From the NCBI GenBank assembly GCA_035772405.1, contig JAYKKM010000066.1, positions 124,001-188,000 on the forward strand: DNA of 64,000 nt, written 5' to 3'. The notes below the pieces were generated by a model. The model saw only the letters and a program-made list of their open reading frames with translations. It made no database searches and had not been told where the DNA came from. Source of the DNA: Chrysogorgia sp. JL179-B06. Lineage: Eukaryota > Cnidaria > Anthozoa > Scleralcyonacea > Chrysogorgiidae. Shown here piece by piece: positions 1 through 10,703 of this stretch; the stretch's first letter is position 1, and each line of letters begins with the position of its first letter. The position numbers were made by a program, and so were the translations under genes.

Positions 1-149
1 AACAACGTAGCGAATACCAGAAAATTAATGCTCATATTTCTATTGAGCCCCTTCTAATAAAACACATTCCCTTCTTAGGCCTCTTCTATTTTAAACCCCT
101 CCTCAATGTGGGTGGCTTATATTGTAAAATACTATTAATTTTTAATATT

Positions 150-590
150 TGACTTACCAACTTTTATCCATTTTCTGCGCTTCTCAAGCTCCTTGTGTGC
201 ACACTGCGGAAACAGTGGGTCAGGGTGGTTGGTGTTTCTTGGCAACATGGCGAATAAATGACTTCCATTTGGCCAGAATTAATTTCTGAAAACCTTCTTT
301 GGTTGTTGTTGAGCACCAGTAAATATGATGCTTTACAGCGGTGATCCATTTGGCAATTCTCTCACATCCTTTCCTTTTGCTTGCTGCTAACATTTTCTTC
401 ACCACACCTTTTGCGATATGCCATTGGTCAAAATAATGTGTGATTGTTGGGTGGCTCTCTCTAACCCACTTGGCAATGCCCCGGTGGCACAGACATTTCT
501 AGATGAGCTTTGTTCAAATTGTCGAAACACAACTTTGCCCCCTCAAGCTCCATAGCCGTACTACTGCCAGTCTGGTTTGCCTAATAAAGT
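150..590 (-). pseudogene. Transposase-like ORF fragment
   Basis: The minus strand encodes a conserved-looking stretch that includes HYFDQWHIAKG, then a lysine-rich helix, then WITAVKHHIYW and ILAKWKSFIRHVAKKH. The FD-x-WH-x2-K pattern followed by a W-x5-H-x2-W segment resembles a DDE-type transposase core seen in large invertebrate transposon ORFs. The reading frame shifts at least twice between about 180 and 500, so it cannot be translated as one protein. No inverted repeats bounding it were found. Superfamily not assigned; an alternative is an exon of a domesticated transposase. Seen: the frames and motifs. Inferred: the transposase role. Confidence 0.4.
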
Positions 591-1706
591 AAATATGGAA
601 TAAAAACATACTACAGGTTGTCACTAGAAATGTTAGAAGTTTGCATGTTATTTCTGAACTAGCCATTATTGAAGTCTCAACCACCGGGCTATGTGGAGGG
701 CTAACTTTCTCAAATGTTAAAATCTAAACTAAAAATATTGCCCAATAGTTATTATTATTATAATGCTGGGGTTGGGGGCTTTAACTGACCAGTTAATTAG
801 AAGGATGATTTATAATGGCAGTTTTGTAAATCAACAATCCCAAGTAAAACCATTGACCCCCAACACTTTCCCTTGGAGTAAAATAACAAAGTAGGGTGCA
901 TTTGGCTTAATGGCAATTTTGGTTGACTATAACAAAACCATACCTGTAATAACTCAAAGTGCACTATTTTGTTTGATGGTGAACACATTATTGAGTAAAC
1001 TCTATACTTAGCAGAATGCCCCATGGAATCAAATCTTCCATCTGATCAAGAATGATTTGCAGACTTGCAAGTTATATCGGAAATGATGTATATATGTATC
1101 AAAACTAGACCATGCATGTATGTATACTTGGTCAAAATGTTTTTATAATAATGCTTATAGTGACTAACAAATGGAGCAGTTAGAAGATTGCAGAATTAGA
1201 CTTTAGATTCCTTCTAGCTAAAAATAATATATCTTGATATTTTCTTGTTAAATTGAAAACTTTTACCTGGTACAAAAATACAGGTTTGTGTTTACCTGTA
1301 TATGGGTTAATGTATCTCTATAACTATTGTTATTACCACCAAGCCTCACTTTCTCGCTTTAGTGTTGGGAAAACATAATATAACACAAAAGCAAGGCTTG
1401 GTGGTGATAACAAAAGCATGATATAAACCTGCATAATCCCCATTATAAGAAATCATATTTACATATTATACCAGAGAAAACAACAGAAAAAACATGTATG
1501 TGATCATCTTTGGTTCTTTGGACAATTGATCACATTTTTGTGGCCTTTCATCGGTTCTTTATATATAGAACATTTTGGCTGGGCCCTCTTCTTTGTAGTG
1601 TTTGGTCCTTGGTTCTGGGCAGTCAAAACACTGGATACTGTAAGAAATAATAAAATTAAAATTACCCAATGCCTTTATTTCTCAGTTTTGTTTGATATTA
1701 CTGTAC
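591..1706. other. Gene-free AT-rich stretch with one hairpin
   Basis: No convincing coding exon was found. The stretch contains a stem of 17 bp (1330-1346 with 1394-1410, TTATTACCACCAAGCCT against its near complement) separated by about 47 bp. It is otherwise unstructured AT-rich DNA. Confidence 0.4.
1330..1410. repeat. Inverted repeat (hairpin)
   Basis: The arms TTATTACCACCAAGCCT and AGGCTTGGTGGTGATAA pair with one mismatch around a ~47-bp loop. It is probably a short foldback or MITE remnant. No target duplication was identified. Confidence 0.5.
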
Positions 1707-1907
1707 CTGGATTTGTGGTGGTACATCATCAAAAGGCATACTTTCACGAGCTTTTTGTTTTTTATTGCCTCACTGCGCTGCTTTTTTTCCAGTATGGTAT
1801 TCATTGGGTGGTGGTGGTGGTGTAAGGTCTGTCAATTATTTTATGGCCTGTTCCAGTATTTTGTCTTTGATGGCACCAAGTTGTCTGGAATATTTCTTCA
1901 ACATAAT
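1707..1907 (-). pseudogene. Decayed exon with two in-frame stops
   Basis: On the minus strand an acceptor-like TTCTTACAG precedes a 201-nt block ending at a donor-like CAG/GTACAG. One frame reads a basic helix (RQLGAIKDKILEQAIK), then PPPPPNEYHTGKKAAQ and MPFDDVPPQIQ. It is broken by a TAA and a TGA in the same frame. The splice-like borders and protein-like composition suggest a former coding exon of a host gene or spliced transposon. Family unknown. Confidence 0.35.
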
Positions 1908-2009
1908 CTGTAAGAATAAAATTCGATTCGACGTTGAATTTTAATTGCATATACTGTATAGCGTCTTGATGTTTCACGACAATGCCAATATATGTAGCTT
2001 TATTCACCG

Positions 2010-2730
2010 CGGTGTATTAAACGTAACAAATATAGATGTTGATTCAACGTCGAAGTATGCTTGCATTAGCATCACAACAATTTCAGCAAAAGATCTTATG
2101 CATGGCTAAGAAGTATGTTGTTTAAAATGTGGTAATAACTAGCAATTATTTGTTACCATGATAAATTCTCATTTCATAAATTTCACTGTCGAAGGATCAA
2201 TTTTATGAATTTTTAACTAATCAGGTGAGGCTGACGCTGATCTTAATTTAGCTACAAACAAGCAGGACTGTCTTCGCAGAGGTCCGTATCCGCTTAAGCC
2301 AATCAGAAAACACCAAATTTTGATGCATTACAACTGTTAAGCTATGCTTAATAACACATGTTGGGCGATCGAAGGCAAGCGTCAACAACTATAGGGGATA
2401 ACTAAAGCTTTTTCTGATGGTTGTAACAATATATTTCACAAAGGAGGACCACTATACTTCTTCTGACCAAATTCTTGGGTTAATAAGGATATTACTGTAT
2501 TATATATTCAAGGAAGAAAATGGATACAGCATGTTCCGGCTAAACACAAATATGCTACAGAGACTTGGCCTGAGGAACAATAATTCTGTTGATCTGTTCT
2601 TCAAATAAATACCAGGACTACTAGTGATAAATCTTATAATTACTGATCAAGAAACAAGGACTATTTCGTATTACCTGATATATAATATGCGAATGCTTGC
2701 CGAGATGAGGCGCTTGGGACAGTCAGTCAC
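2010..2730. other. Gene-free stretch
   Basis: Only short, low-quality open frames are present, none with splice borders or recognisable motifs. No repeat structure was found. Confidence 0.35.
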
Positions 2731-2731
2731 T

Positions 2732-2772
<41 letters not shown>

Positions 2773-2935
2773 CGATAGATCGATAGATCGAGGGGTGTGA
2801 GAACGGGGAAATTTTTTCCGAGGGGTGATCCCTATGGATGAGATTTTCCGAGGGGTGTGAGAACGGGGAATTTTTTTCCGAGGGGTGATCCCCCCATGGA
2901 GATGAGATAATTTCTGAGGGGTGGTATGCGAAATA
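2731..2935. repeat. GATA microsatellite fused to a TTTCCGAGGGGTG minisatellite
   Basis: About 12 GATA/GATC units (2733-2790) run directly into several copies of a motif like TTTTCCGAGGGGTG, spaced 30-60 bp apart. The same pairing (GATC repeat plus TTCCGAGGGGT) recurs at 9.8-10.3 kb, so this is a mobile or dispersed composite repeat rather than a local expansion. Confidence 0.75.
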
Positions 2936-3245
2936 TCTGAAAATAATAAATATTATAAATTCCCTTTGGCTGCCTCAAGTTTGGCCGGTACACAGGACAT
3001 TATAGAAACTACTCGTTTATTGTAACTTAGGCGATCAGTGGTTGACATGTTAAAAGCATATTAGTTGCAAGAATCTATAAAGAGTTTTATTATAAATGTT
3101 AAAATGTGTAAAAATAGTCAGTTTATGTATTTACAAGATTAATATATAAATGCTAGTTGCAATGATCTTCACGTAAAGAGGTATAAGAATGACTAGTCAA
3201 TTGATATATTAATATTTATATTTATATGTAAGAGTTATTTACTGA

Positions 3246-3331
3246 GAACCGAGGCTTTTAGCCATATACAGCTCCGAAGACGCTATGCATCCGCGGGCTG
3301 TAAAAGGCTAAAAGCCGAGGTTTGAGCTAAT
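3246..3331. repeat. Short foldback
   Basis: The arms AACCGAGGCTTTTAGCC and GGCTAAAAGCC-GAGGTT flank a GC-richer loop. A related half (ATACAGCCCGCGG) recurs near 3428, suggesting a degraded foldback family. Confidence 0.5.
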
Positions 3332-3705
3332 TAAGGAGGTTTCCAACAGAGTTTTGTATATTTTTTCCACTTTGGACAAAGATTTTCCTAGTTTTTTTCT
3401 TCATTTGTTATCTAATTAGTATGCTATATACAGCCCGCGGTACATCAAAGAAAACCTACTCAATCATGAAATAATTATATTTATTTACCCCGTGTAAAAC
3501 ATTTCCAAGTTGCAAAGAGGATGTTGTTATATGCGGACAAGTACATGAAGTACAGAAATTAAAGATATAGATTACAATAATCTTTTTCGTGTTGAAAGTA
3601 TTAAATCATGAAAAATATCTGAAGACAGAGGTGTGAAGACACTTAAATTGAAAAGAACCAAAAATGCGACCAATTAAATTTATGTTGACATGTCACAACA
3701 CTAGC

Positions 3706-3888
3706 CTCCTCTCTGCAGGCAACTCTGTGGCTTCTTTTTCCCGAGTCAAATAGCTTCCAACCTCTTCGTCAATCAATCCCTTCACAATCCCTATACTTCC
3801 CTGCAATCCCAGTCAAAACATTGCTCGTATAGCCTTGGAAGCGATTTGACTGGGAAAAAAGCCACAGAGTTACATGTGGAGGAGGTTA
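3706..3888. repeat. Foldback element
   Basis: The left arm (CTCCTC...AACTCTGTGGCTTCTTTTTCCC...) pairs imperfectly with the right arm (GGGAAAAAAGCCACAGAGTT...GAGGAGG), with stems of about 50 bp and a ~75-bp loop. It has no coding capacity. A non-autonomous MITE-like element is the simplest reading. Confidence 0.6.
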
Positions 3889-3953
3889 TCACAACACGAG
3901 AACTAACATAAGTCGTAAATTTAGATTATGGCAAAGTTTTTGTTGTGGTATAG

Positions 3954-4032
3954 ATTCAGTGAGCTGCATATATATCTGGAGAGAAGTTATGGTAATCCAA
4001 AGATCTCTCTCAAGATATATATGTAGCTCACT
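3954..4032. repeat. Short inverted repeat
   Basis: The arms CAGTGAGCTGCATATATATCT and AGATATATATGTAGCTCACTG are complementary with one difference around a ~35-bp loop. It lies next to a larger foldback. Confidence 0.55.
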
Positions 4033-4053
4033 GGGTAGATTACGCTAATTTCT

Positions 4054-4349
4054 CGTCCTCTGTGGGGATTTAACATGTTTGTAATTTATGGATTATCCTG
4101 AGATAAATTGTAATATATCTTGTCAGCTGAAAATGTCATCTTCATAGACTTTTTTGCTGTTAAAGTTGACGGAAATGACGTTAAATCGGGAATCTGTCTA
4201 TATGAACAGATGCCCAATTTGACGTCGTTTCCGTCAAATTTAACAGCAAAAAGTCTATGCAGATGCAATTTTCAGCTGACAAGATATATATTACAATTTA
4301 TCTCAGGAGAATCCATAGATTACAAACATGTTAAATCTCCACAGACGTT
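4054..4349. repeat. Long foldback (about 295 bp)
   Basis: The sequence from CGTCCTCTGTGGGGATTTAA to CTCCACAGACG folds almost end to end. The arms of roughly 140 bp match closely, including TTCAGCTGA segments and TTTGCTGTTAAA near the centre. Both open frames inside are products of the palindrome, not genes. It lies just downstream of the CIDE-N gene's stop codon. Confidence 0.75.
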
Positions 4350-4384
4350 ATAGGCACTTTAGCTCAATTAGTAATTAATCGCAA

Positions 4385-7300
4385 TTAACTACCGGATGCG
4401 GATGTAGTTGGTTCTTCTGGATCTTCAGCAGTTTTAGACTTCAAGAGGACTTCTAATTGTCTTCGTTTAGCCTTTATTGACTTTACAGTAGCCTCTTGCG
4501 CTCTCTTCAGCTCCGTGTACGCACCGTCAAGAAGCCTCTTCTTTACATTATATGCTTTCATGACAACGTTTCTTTCTTCTTTGCTTGCTGCTTTTTCGAC
4601 TCTCTCTCCATATTCTTTAATTTCTTGGTCAATATTTTCCACAGCAACGTGAGCAGCGGCCATTCTTTCCATATTTTTTGGTATGGTTCCCGGTTTTTGC
4701 GATGTAACTTTTATCGTGGAAGCTTCTTCTTTTCGAAAGAGAACATTTTCTTCTTGGCCAACTTTTCCGGCATCACTTTCTATAAAGGAAGTCTTGCGTA
4801 ACGTCCACGAGACATCGATAATCCCACTGATTGTTGTCTTGTTGGCAGTTGACGTTTTGGGATGTTTTGCCAGCTGTTCTGCTTTTTCATTCCAGAACCG
4901 TCTTCTACTCTTCTCCAGCTCCGAAGTTGCAGACGTAATTTCCTTCTCACTGTAAATTTTAAAATTTTTCATTTTGGCATTCATGTATTTGTTTGCCATC
5001 AGAACATCCGAGAATGATTTCCTTCTCTTTTTATTCTCAGGCTCATATGTGATGGGTTCATCATCATCTAAAACATCAAACAAATGTGTTGCTGTTTTTA
5101 TATATTATGCATTAGCGCTAAAAATAATTAGAGAAATATACATAAAATAAAAAGTTGAATTCTATGTATAAGGCTAATGCGATATATCGATATTTTCGAT
5201 AAATATCGATATTTTAAAAATATCGATAAGCGATATTCAATTTTACGCATATCGAAAATATCGAAAGTTTCAACTTCACTAAATACACAAGTCGATATTT
5301 TAAAAATAATTTCGGCAATTATTGTCGTAAAGTAGAGAACAGCGTGATGAGATCTTATTGTTTAAAAACACGTAGGACAGCAACCTCGTACCCAGGGTCT
5401 CATCTCCGCTCGCCGCCCGCGGCGAGCGCAGATGAGACCCTGGGTACGAGGTTGCATGACCAGATGCCCCCTCTAGATTGCCCGACCCCCCACATCTTGT
5501 ATTAGCTTTAGGACCAGATGCCCCCTTGCGAAATCGTTTGACGATCTTCGTAAAACTTCGTAAAGGACATTTGTGGTACAAGGAAAAAACAGTTTCGAAA
5601 CGATACGATTAAGAAACTTCATTAAGACGATTTGAAAGGATTCGAAAGCCTTGTGTATGATAATTTTTATATTGTTTAATAGACAATATTGAAATATTTC
5701 AATATTGTCTATTGAATCTCATAATAGTTACACGTAATCGCGCCAATGATGCATGTTATAGACAATGAACCAGCGCGCTTTTGAATAGCACTTTGTTTTT
5801 CTATCTCCCTTATAGATAATCAACCTCGTACCCAGGCTTTTAAAGCCCTGGGTACGAGGTTGATAGATAATCCGCCTTCGTTTCTTTTCTTTTCTTGTTA
5901 AAAACAGTTCTCAGTCCGTAACGCTTTGTGTCTGACATATTTTTACATACTGTTTGGTATAACAAACATAATTTATAAATTATTCACCGCGGATGACCCT
6001 GCGGCTGACTTCACTGGCTTATGGTATCACAATATCACTGCTGAAATTATCATACACAAAGCTTTCGAATCCTTTCAAAACGTCTAAATGAAGATTCTTA
6101 ATCTGTTGAACGCTTTAAAAGTTTCAATGTTCGTTATGAAACTGTTTTTTCCTTGTACTACAAATGTCCTTTACGATGTTTAACGAAGATCGTCAAACCA
6201 TTTCTCGCAAGGGGCATCTGATCTGGTCCTAAAGGGGGCATCTGGTCCTAGTACCAGATGCCCGGTGGGACAATCTAGAGGGGGGCATCTGGTCCTGTTG
6301 TCCGATAGACGAGATGTCTCGTAGGAAGACAACTTAAATGGCGATGTAAACAAAGTATAATTACGCCAATTCGAATTAGTTAATGTATTTCTCAAACTAA
6401 AAGTCCCAGCATGGTAACAGTAACACTGTGAAAAAATAGGTGAGATAACTGTCAGCCACAAGACAAAGGACGCGCTCTTAATTAACCGATATTATCGAAA
6501 AAATATTTCGATATCGATATATCGATATTTTTCAATATCGCATTTGAGCCATGACAGTTTAAATTTTAAAAGCTGGGCCAAAAAGCGCGGCCGCTGTAAA
6601 ATGGAAATTGGCAATACATAGAGTTAAAATAAATATTAATAGACCTTTCCGCAAGGCAGCTACCACTAATACGTATCTCCTTTTGATTGTCCGTTTGGGT
6701 GATTGTTTATTTTACCCCGCTTAATTAAATTTCTGTTTCGATTCAGTAATAATCCTGCTTTTAACAACCCTGCTTTACTGGATCGAAACAGAAATTTAAA
6801 GGGGGATTTTTAAAGAACGAAACATACATGTTAAATAAACAATCACCAAAGTCCTTGCCGTATCTGAAATAATTAAACAGCCAATTAAAAGGCGATACAC
6901 GTGTCCGAACTTATTAAGCAGCCAATCAAAAGGCTACACGGATGAGTGCTGGTTAGCATGCACACAGTCTAGATGCCATTTGAACTGTACTGTCAGAGTG
7001 CCAGCGTATATTCAAAACAAGATCGTGAAAACAATTGCCCTACTAATTATTCTGATTGCCCTGCCAATCGGGGTTTCAAGTATCTTGGGGGTGTCAGACC
7101 ACCCTTGAGTTTCGCCCCTGTGGTGATTCAATACGGTAAACAAATATTTACTGTTAATAAGTGCAAGAAAGTTAGAAGTGTAGGCATACCTGCACATGTT
7201 TCATTGCTGAACTGCTGCATTACTTCTGATTTTTCAAAGCTTTCGTCTTCTGAGCTTATGTTTTGAAAGCTTGTGTCTAATTCAGCCGTTTCACTGAAGC

Positions 7301-7764
7301 TTGTGTCTCTGTCGCTGAAGTTTTCCGTGTCTTCGAGGCTTGCGTCTTCGGGGTCCGGCGTGATTTCGATGCTTGTAGTATAGTCCGGCTTGAAAAGGCT
7401 TGTGTCTTTGGCCACGTCCTTGCCGCCTGTCTCTTCTGTGGGAGTTGCGTTGGCCGCTTTCCATTCCTGGCCAAGTATGAAAACGCTACCTTTACCATAC
7501 TCCAGGAGGCTTTCATCGTCATCTACCTCTGTCCCGTCTGTTTCATGGAAAACAAGTATCTCCGTATCATCATCGATACCCAACTTTTTTCGACCTTTAT
7601 TAAAATGTAATTAATAAAAAATCAAATAATATTGTAGATACCAAGTTAATTTTCGCGCTAAGAAATTTTTCAATCTTACCTTTACTTACGAGTTCTTCTA
7701 AAGTATTCGCCACCAAACATTTCTTTTTCGTCCTCGTAACGTCCCACGTTTTGAAAAGAGGCAT
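4385..7764 (-). CDS. CIDE-N-domain protein, three exons
   Basis: Exon 1 (7680-7764) begins at an ATG and encodes MPLFKTWDVTRTKKK...EELVSK, ending at AAAG/GTAAG. Exon 2 (7190-7594) starts after AAAG and continues with GRKKLGIDDDTEILVF, DGTEVDDDE and GSVFILGQEW, then an acidic Ser/Thr-rich tail, ending at GCAG/GTATG. Exon 3 (4385-5067) starts after TTTTAG and ends at a TAA or TAG near 4385; the phase-1 junctions fit both introns. The first two exons make a CIDE-N (CAD) fold, the interaction domain of DFF40/DFF45 and CIDE proteins in apoptotic nuclease control and lipid-droplet biology. Exon 3 adds a basic NLS-like KKRRK and long coiled-coil helices with no recognised domain. The gene model is inferred from splice signals only; a longer isoform is possible. 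Confidence 0.7.
5381..5454. repeat. 74-bp GC-rich palindrome
   Basis: CAACCTCGTACCCAGGGTCT begins the left arm and the right arm is its complement, with one mismatch and a central CGCCGCCCGCGGCG. A shorter relative with the same outer arms is at 5821-5862, and a degraded piece (CTGGGTACGAG) is at 36,271. It is a dispersed hairpin family. Confidence 0.8.
5678..5713. repeat. Perfect 36-bp palindrome
   Basis: AATAGACAATATTGAAAT and its exact complement lie back to back with no loop. It sits inside the foldback element within the CIDE-N intron. Confidence 0.85.
5821..5862. repeat. 42-bp palindrome, relative of the 5381 hairpin
   Basis: It shares the outer arms CAACCTCGTACCCAGG and CCTGGGTACGAGGTTG with the larger hairpin at 5381-5454. 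The loop differs (CTTTTAAAG-like). Confidence 0.8.
6698..6850. repeat. Foldback element
   Basis: Outer arms GGTGATTGTTTA / TAAACAATCACC and inner arms AAATTTCTGTTTCGAT / ATCGAAACAGAAATTT form a nested hairpin of about 150 bp. It lies in the CIDE-N intron, upstream of exon 3. Confidence 0.65.
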
Positions 7765-8727
7765 GATGTTCTCACTTAGTTTTCGGCACTTATAACAGAC
7801 TCTGCAGTGTTATCTCTCTGCGGCAGCACGTGGCTAGTAACTTTAAAAGTCTCACTGACACAAATTACAAATATATATAGCATGCATACTGTGATACATT
7901 GTTGTTGAAGACTCTGTCACATTTAAGACAGGATGTTGTAAATTTAGCCGAAAGGTATAACTAAAGGTCTCATAACAGCACATGTCACATAGAATATACT
8001 TCCCCGAAAATTATTCTCTTATTTTGTCTTTTTTCTTTAATTATTTGCTTATGTATTATTAAAATCATTTCTAGCAATGTTTGACCGCGATATTTTAACA
8101 ACTACAAATTCAATTTGCTACCAGAAAAGTGTTGGAGGCGGCGTTTTCTTGCAGTGCTTATGAATACCATTTTCGGTTTATTTCATCTGAACTAGAATGT
8201 TGAACTGTTGAAAGATGTTTGGATATGCAGAGTGCGCAATAGTCGGCCAGTAGTCGTCGGCAAGACGTAATTAGATTTAAAATCTTAACACCTGCATGAT
8301 GTAACTGTCGGTTGGCATGTGCGGAATTAGACATCCTCTCATTTTGTCTTTGACTGTGTAAAAGTGAACAGCTTTTACCGTTCTGTATTCTCTTCTCGAT
8401 CGACGATCGTTGGCTACTGCTTTATTCGCGGAGTTCAATTCATTGGTGGAATTGGTGAAAATACAGTTATTTTAATCTAGGTGAGTAACTAATTTTTAAT
8501 TCTGGTCAGTTCTAATACGCGGTTAATTGTTTTTTGTCTATGCTGTTGATTTTTTGGGTGCGGGGGAAAGTGCATGCTTTTGGCAACAATCAAAATGGGT
8601 GTTTAAATTAAAGTTAAACATGATAACAATAGCCAATACCATGCAGTCAATATAAGTTGCTGGTATTTTTGTTTTTTGATGTATGTACGTTTCTCGTCAG
8701 TTTTAAACAATTTTTAATGCAACGGTC
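7765..8727. other. 5' flank of the CIDE-N gene
   Basis: No coding exon was found. The region immediately upstream of the CIDE-N ATG would hold its promoter and 5' UTR on the minus strand. No clear TATA box at a usual distance was identified. Confidence 0.3.
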
Positions 8728-9060
8728 TGCTGGTCATCTGCCCTTTGCCACCATTGCACTTTTAAAGAAACATTTAATTATCACCTTTGCTGCTGAATTT
8801 ACCTAAATACTGATGGTTCTTCCTGTCTTATTATCTGCTGGTCATCTGCCCTTTGCCACCAATATTGCACTTTTAAAGAAACATTTAATTACCACCTTTG
8901 CTGCTGAATTGACCTAAATACTGATGGTTCTTCCTGTCTTATTATCTGCTGGTCATCTGCCCTTTGCCACCATTGCACTTTTAAAGAAACATTTAATTAC
9001 CGCCTTTGATGCTGAATTTACCTAACTTACTGATGAATTTTGCAGTCTAATCATCTACTG
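8728..9060. repeat. Tandem repeat, about 110-bp unit, three copies
   Basis: CTGCTGGTCATCTGCCCTTT starts near-identical units at about 8728, 8836 and 8947. Each runs through a CACTTTTAAAGAAACATTTAAT segment and TACCTAAATACTGATGGTTC. A degenerate fourth unit continues towards 9180. Confidence 0.8.
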
Positions 9061-9189
9061 GTCATGCATAATATGCCCTCGCCACCGTTGAACTTCAGAC
9101 AATTTAACTGATACATCTGCTGCTGAATTATCCTAACTACTGTACTGATGAATTTTGCTGTCCATAGTTTTCTACTGGCATCTGCCCAC

Positions 9190-9780
9190 ACTACATCTGA
9201 ATGGTGGAATGACCTAGCCTTTAATAAAGAACAACATACTTGTGATGAATTCTGGCAAGTTTAATTCACAGATTTCTATGAGAATTGAGTAGGATATACT
9301 GATGATAGATTTTTGAGGGAGCTGGTTTTTAAACTAATATTTCTTTCTTGGCCAAAGAAAAATCAGTTTGAGAGTGAGCTTTTTCATATTGCAACGGAAT
9401 ATATGTGACACATACAACGCAATGAACAACAGGATTGGATTACAGTATAATAATGATTCAATTTGGTTTTTCTGATGCATGGTCAAGGTAGGTGGGTATA
9501 GTAGTTTAAAAGCTGACTCAAACAACAAGTAAGTAGCAAATTGGTATTGATAAGTTTTAAGTATTAACTATTAAGCTAAATGGAATAATCAATATTTTGT
9601 CAGTTTTTATGTAAAACAGTTAACATATCACAATATCTCACTTGATCATTATTGATCAATGTTTGAATATTAAACATGTTAACATAAAAGTAATTATAAG
9701 TATATGTAATTTGTTTTGTTTTGACTGCAATTCACCGATTTATTATTACAGCTGGTGTATATCTATTATATTATTATTAT
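9190..9780. other. Gene-free AT-rich stretch
   Basis: No motif-bearing open frame, splice-bounded exon or repeat was recognised here. Confidence 0.3.
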
Positions 9781-9785
9781 AAAGT

Positions 9786-10140
9786 ACAATGAAGAGTTTC
9801 CGAGTGGTCAAACATGAAAATGAAGAATTTCCGAGGGGTCAAGCATAAAATGCAGAATTTCCGAGGGGTCAAACATAAAAATGCAGAATTTCCGAGGGGT
9901 ATGGGATAAAATTGGATAATTTCCGAGGAGTCCGTGAAAAAAATGAAGAATTTCCAAGGGGTCGGGAAAAAAATGATCTCATCCATAGGTAATTTCTGAG
10001 GGGTCAGCTTTAAAATGAAGAATTTCCGAGGGGTCTTCTTTAAAATGAAGAATTTCCGAGGGGTTTGGCCAAAAAAATATTTCCGGAGGGTCGCCAAATA
10101 TCATACCTCATCCATAGGGGGGGTGTGGATATTAAATGGA
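9786..10140. repeat. Minisatellite, TTTCCGAGGGGT motif
   Basis: About ten spaced copies of ATTTCCGAGGGGT occur at intervals near 33-36 bp (AAAATGAAGAATTTCCGAGG and variants). The long minus frame through it (106 residues, repeated PRKFFI) is repeat-derived, not a gene. It abuts the GATC microsatellite, the same combination as at 2.7-2.9 kb. Confidence 0.8.
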
Positions 10141-10148
10141 ATGGCCCA

Positions 10149-10285
10149 GATCGATAGATCGATAGATCGATAGATCGATAGATCGATAGATCGATAGATC
10201 GATAGATCGATAGATCGATAGATCGATAGATCGATAGATCGATAGATCGATAGATCGATCGATAGATAGATCGATCGATCGATCT
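10149..10285. repeat. GATAGATC microsatellite
   Basis: About 17 copies of GATCGATA with a few GATA/GATC variants at the right end. The translated minus frame is a long Arg-Ser-Ile-Tyr run and is not coding. Confidence 0.9.
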
Positions 10286-10287
10286 GC

Positions 10288-10470
10288 GGGTGTCATTTGG
10301 CACAATTAGGTGGCATTTGGCACAATTTTTGTGCCAAATGCCAGTGGCATTTGGCACAAAAAAAAAGCTTGCGTGGCATTTGGCACAATGAAATGATGTG
10401 GCATTTGGCACAATTATGTGGCATTTGGCACAATTATGTGGCATTTGGCACAATATTGAACTACATGCCA
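10288..10470. repeat. Array of TGGCATTTGGCACAA motifs
   Basis: Seven direct copies and one inverted copy (TTGTGCCAAATGCCA) lie within 180 bp. The same 15-mer recurs in each unit of the 15.3-17.2 kb array and, inverted, at 17.33-17.6 kb beside another GATA microsatellite. Confidence 0.8.
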
Positions 10471-10703
10471 AATTATATATAATTTTTACCAATAGCCACA
10501 AAATTGTGCGAAGTGTTATCTAATCTATTTAGAATAGAATAGAATAGAATAGAATATTTAATGATATGTTCCCGTTAGGGCTTTTCAACATAAAATTACA
10601 TGAGTTAAGTTAAAATATTTAAATTACAATTTGTCAAATCTAAGATAGGTGTTACAAATGGATATATCTTAATAATTATTTACAAGTAAAAATTTCTTTA
10701 GTC

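Larger units (their letters stand above)
5457..6294. mobile_element. TIR foldback element with GACCAGATGCCCC termini
   Basis: GACCAGATGCCCCCTCTAG at the left is complementary to CTAGAGGGGGGCATCTGGTC at the right. The arms extend inwards for about 180 bp through AAACGATCGT-like, CATTTGT and AAAAAACAGTTTC segments. The subterminal AGGACCAGATGCCCC motif is repeated. It is non-coding, so a non-autonomous element. Confidence 0.65.
5172..6550. mobile_element. ATCGAT-rich TIR element in CIDE-N intron 2
   Basis: GGCT-AATGCGATAT at the left and its complement ATATCGCATTTGAGCC at the right bound a region whose ends are dense in ATATCGAT/ATCGATAT. It has no coding capacity. It encloses another TIR element and three perfect or near-perfect hairpins. 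It lies wholly inside the intron between exons 2 and 3 of the CIDE-N gene. A non-autonomous DNA transposon with nested insertions is the best reading; no clear target duplication was found. Confidence 0.5.

Noticed and set aside
1526..1913. Hydrophobic plus-strand frames resembling a membrane protein
   Set aside because: They are antisense to the better-supported decayed exon at 1707-1907 and end in a GTG-repeat poly-valine run.
4086..4353. Opposed small ORFs around 4.1-4.35 kb
   Set aside because: Both arise from the same ~295-bp palindrome and encode near-identical peptides because of the symmetry.
9777..10501. Two long minus-strand frames with repeated PRKFFI and RSIDRSIYRS
   Set aside because: Pure translations of the TTTCCGAGGGGT minisatellite and GATC microsatellite.
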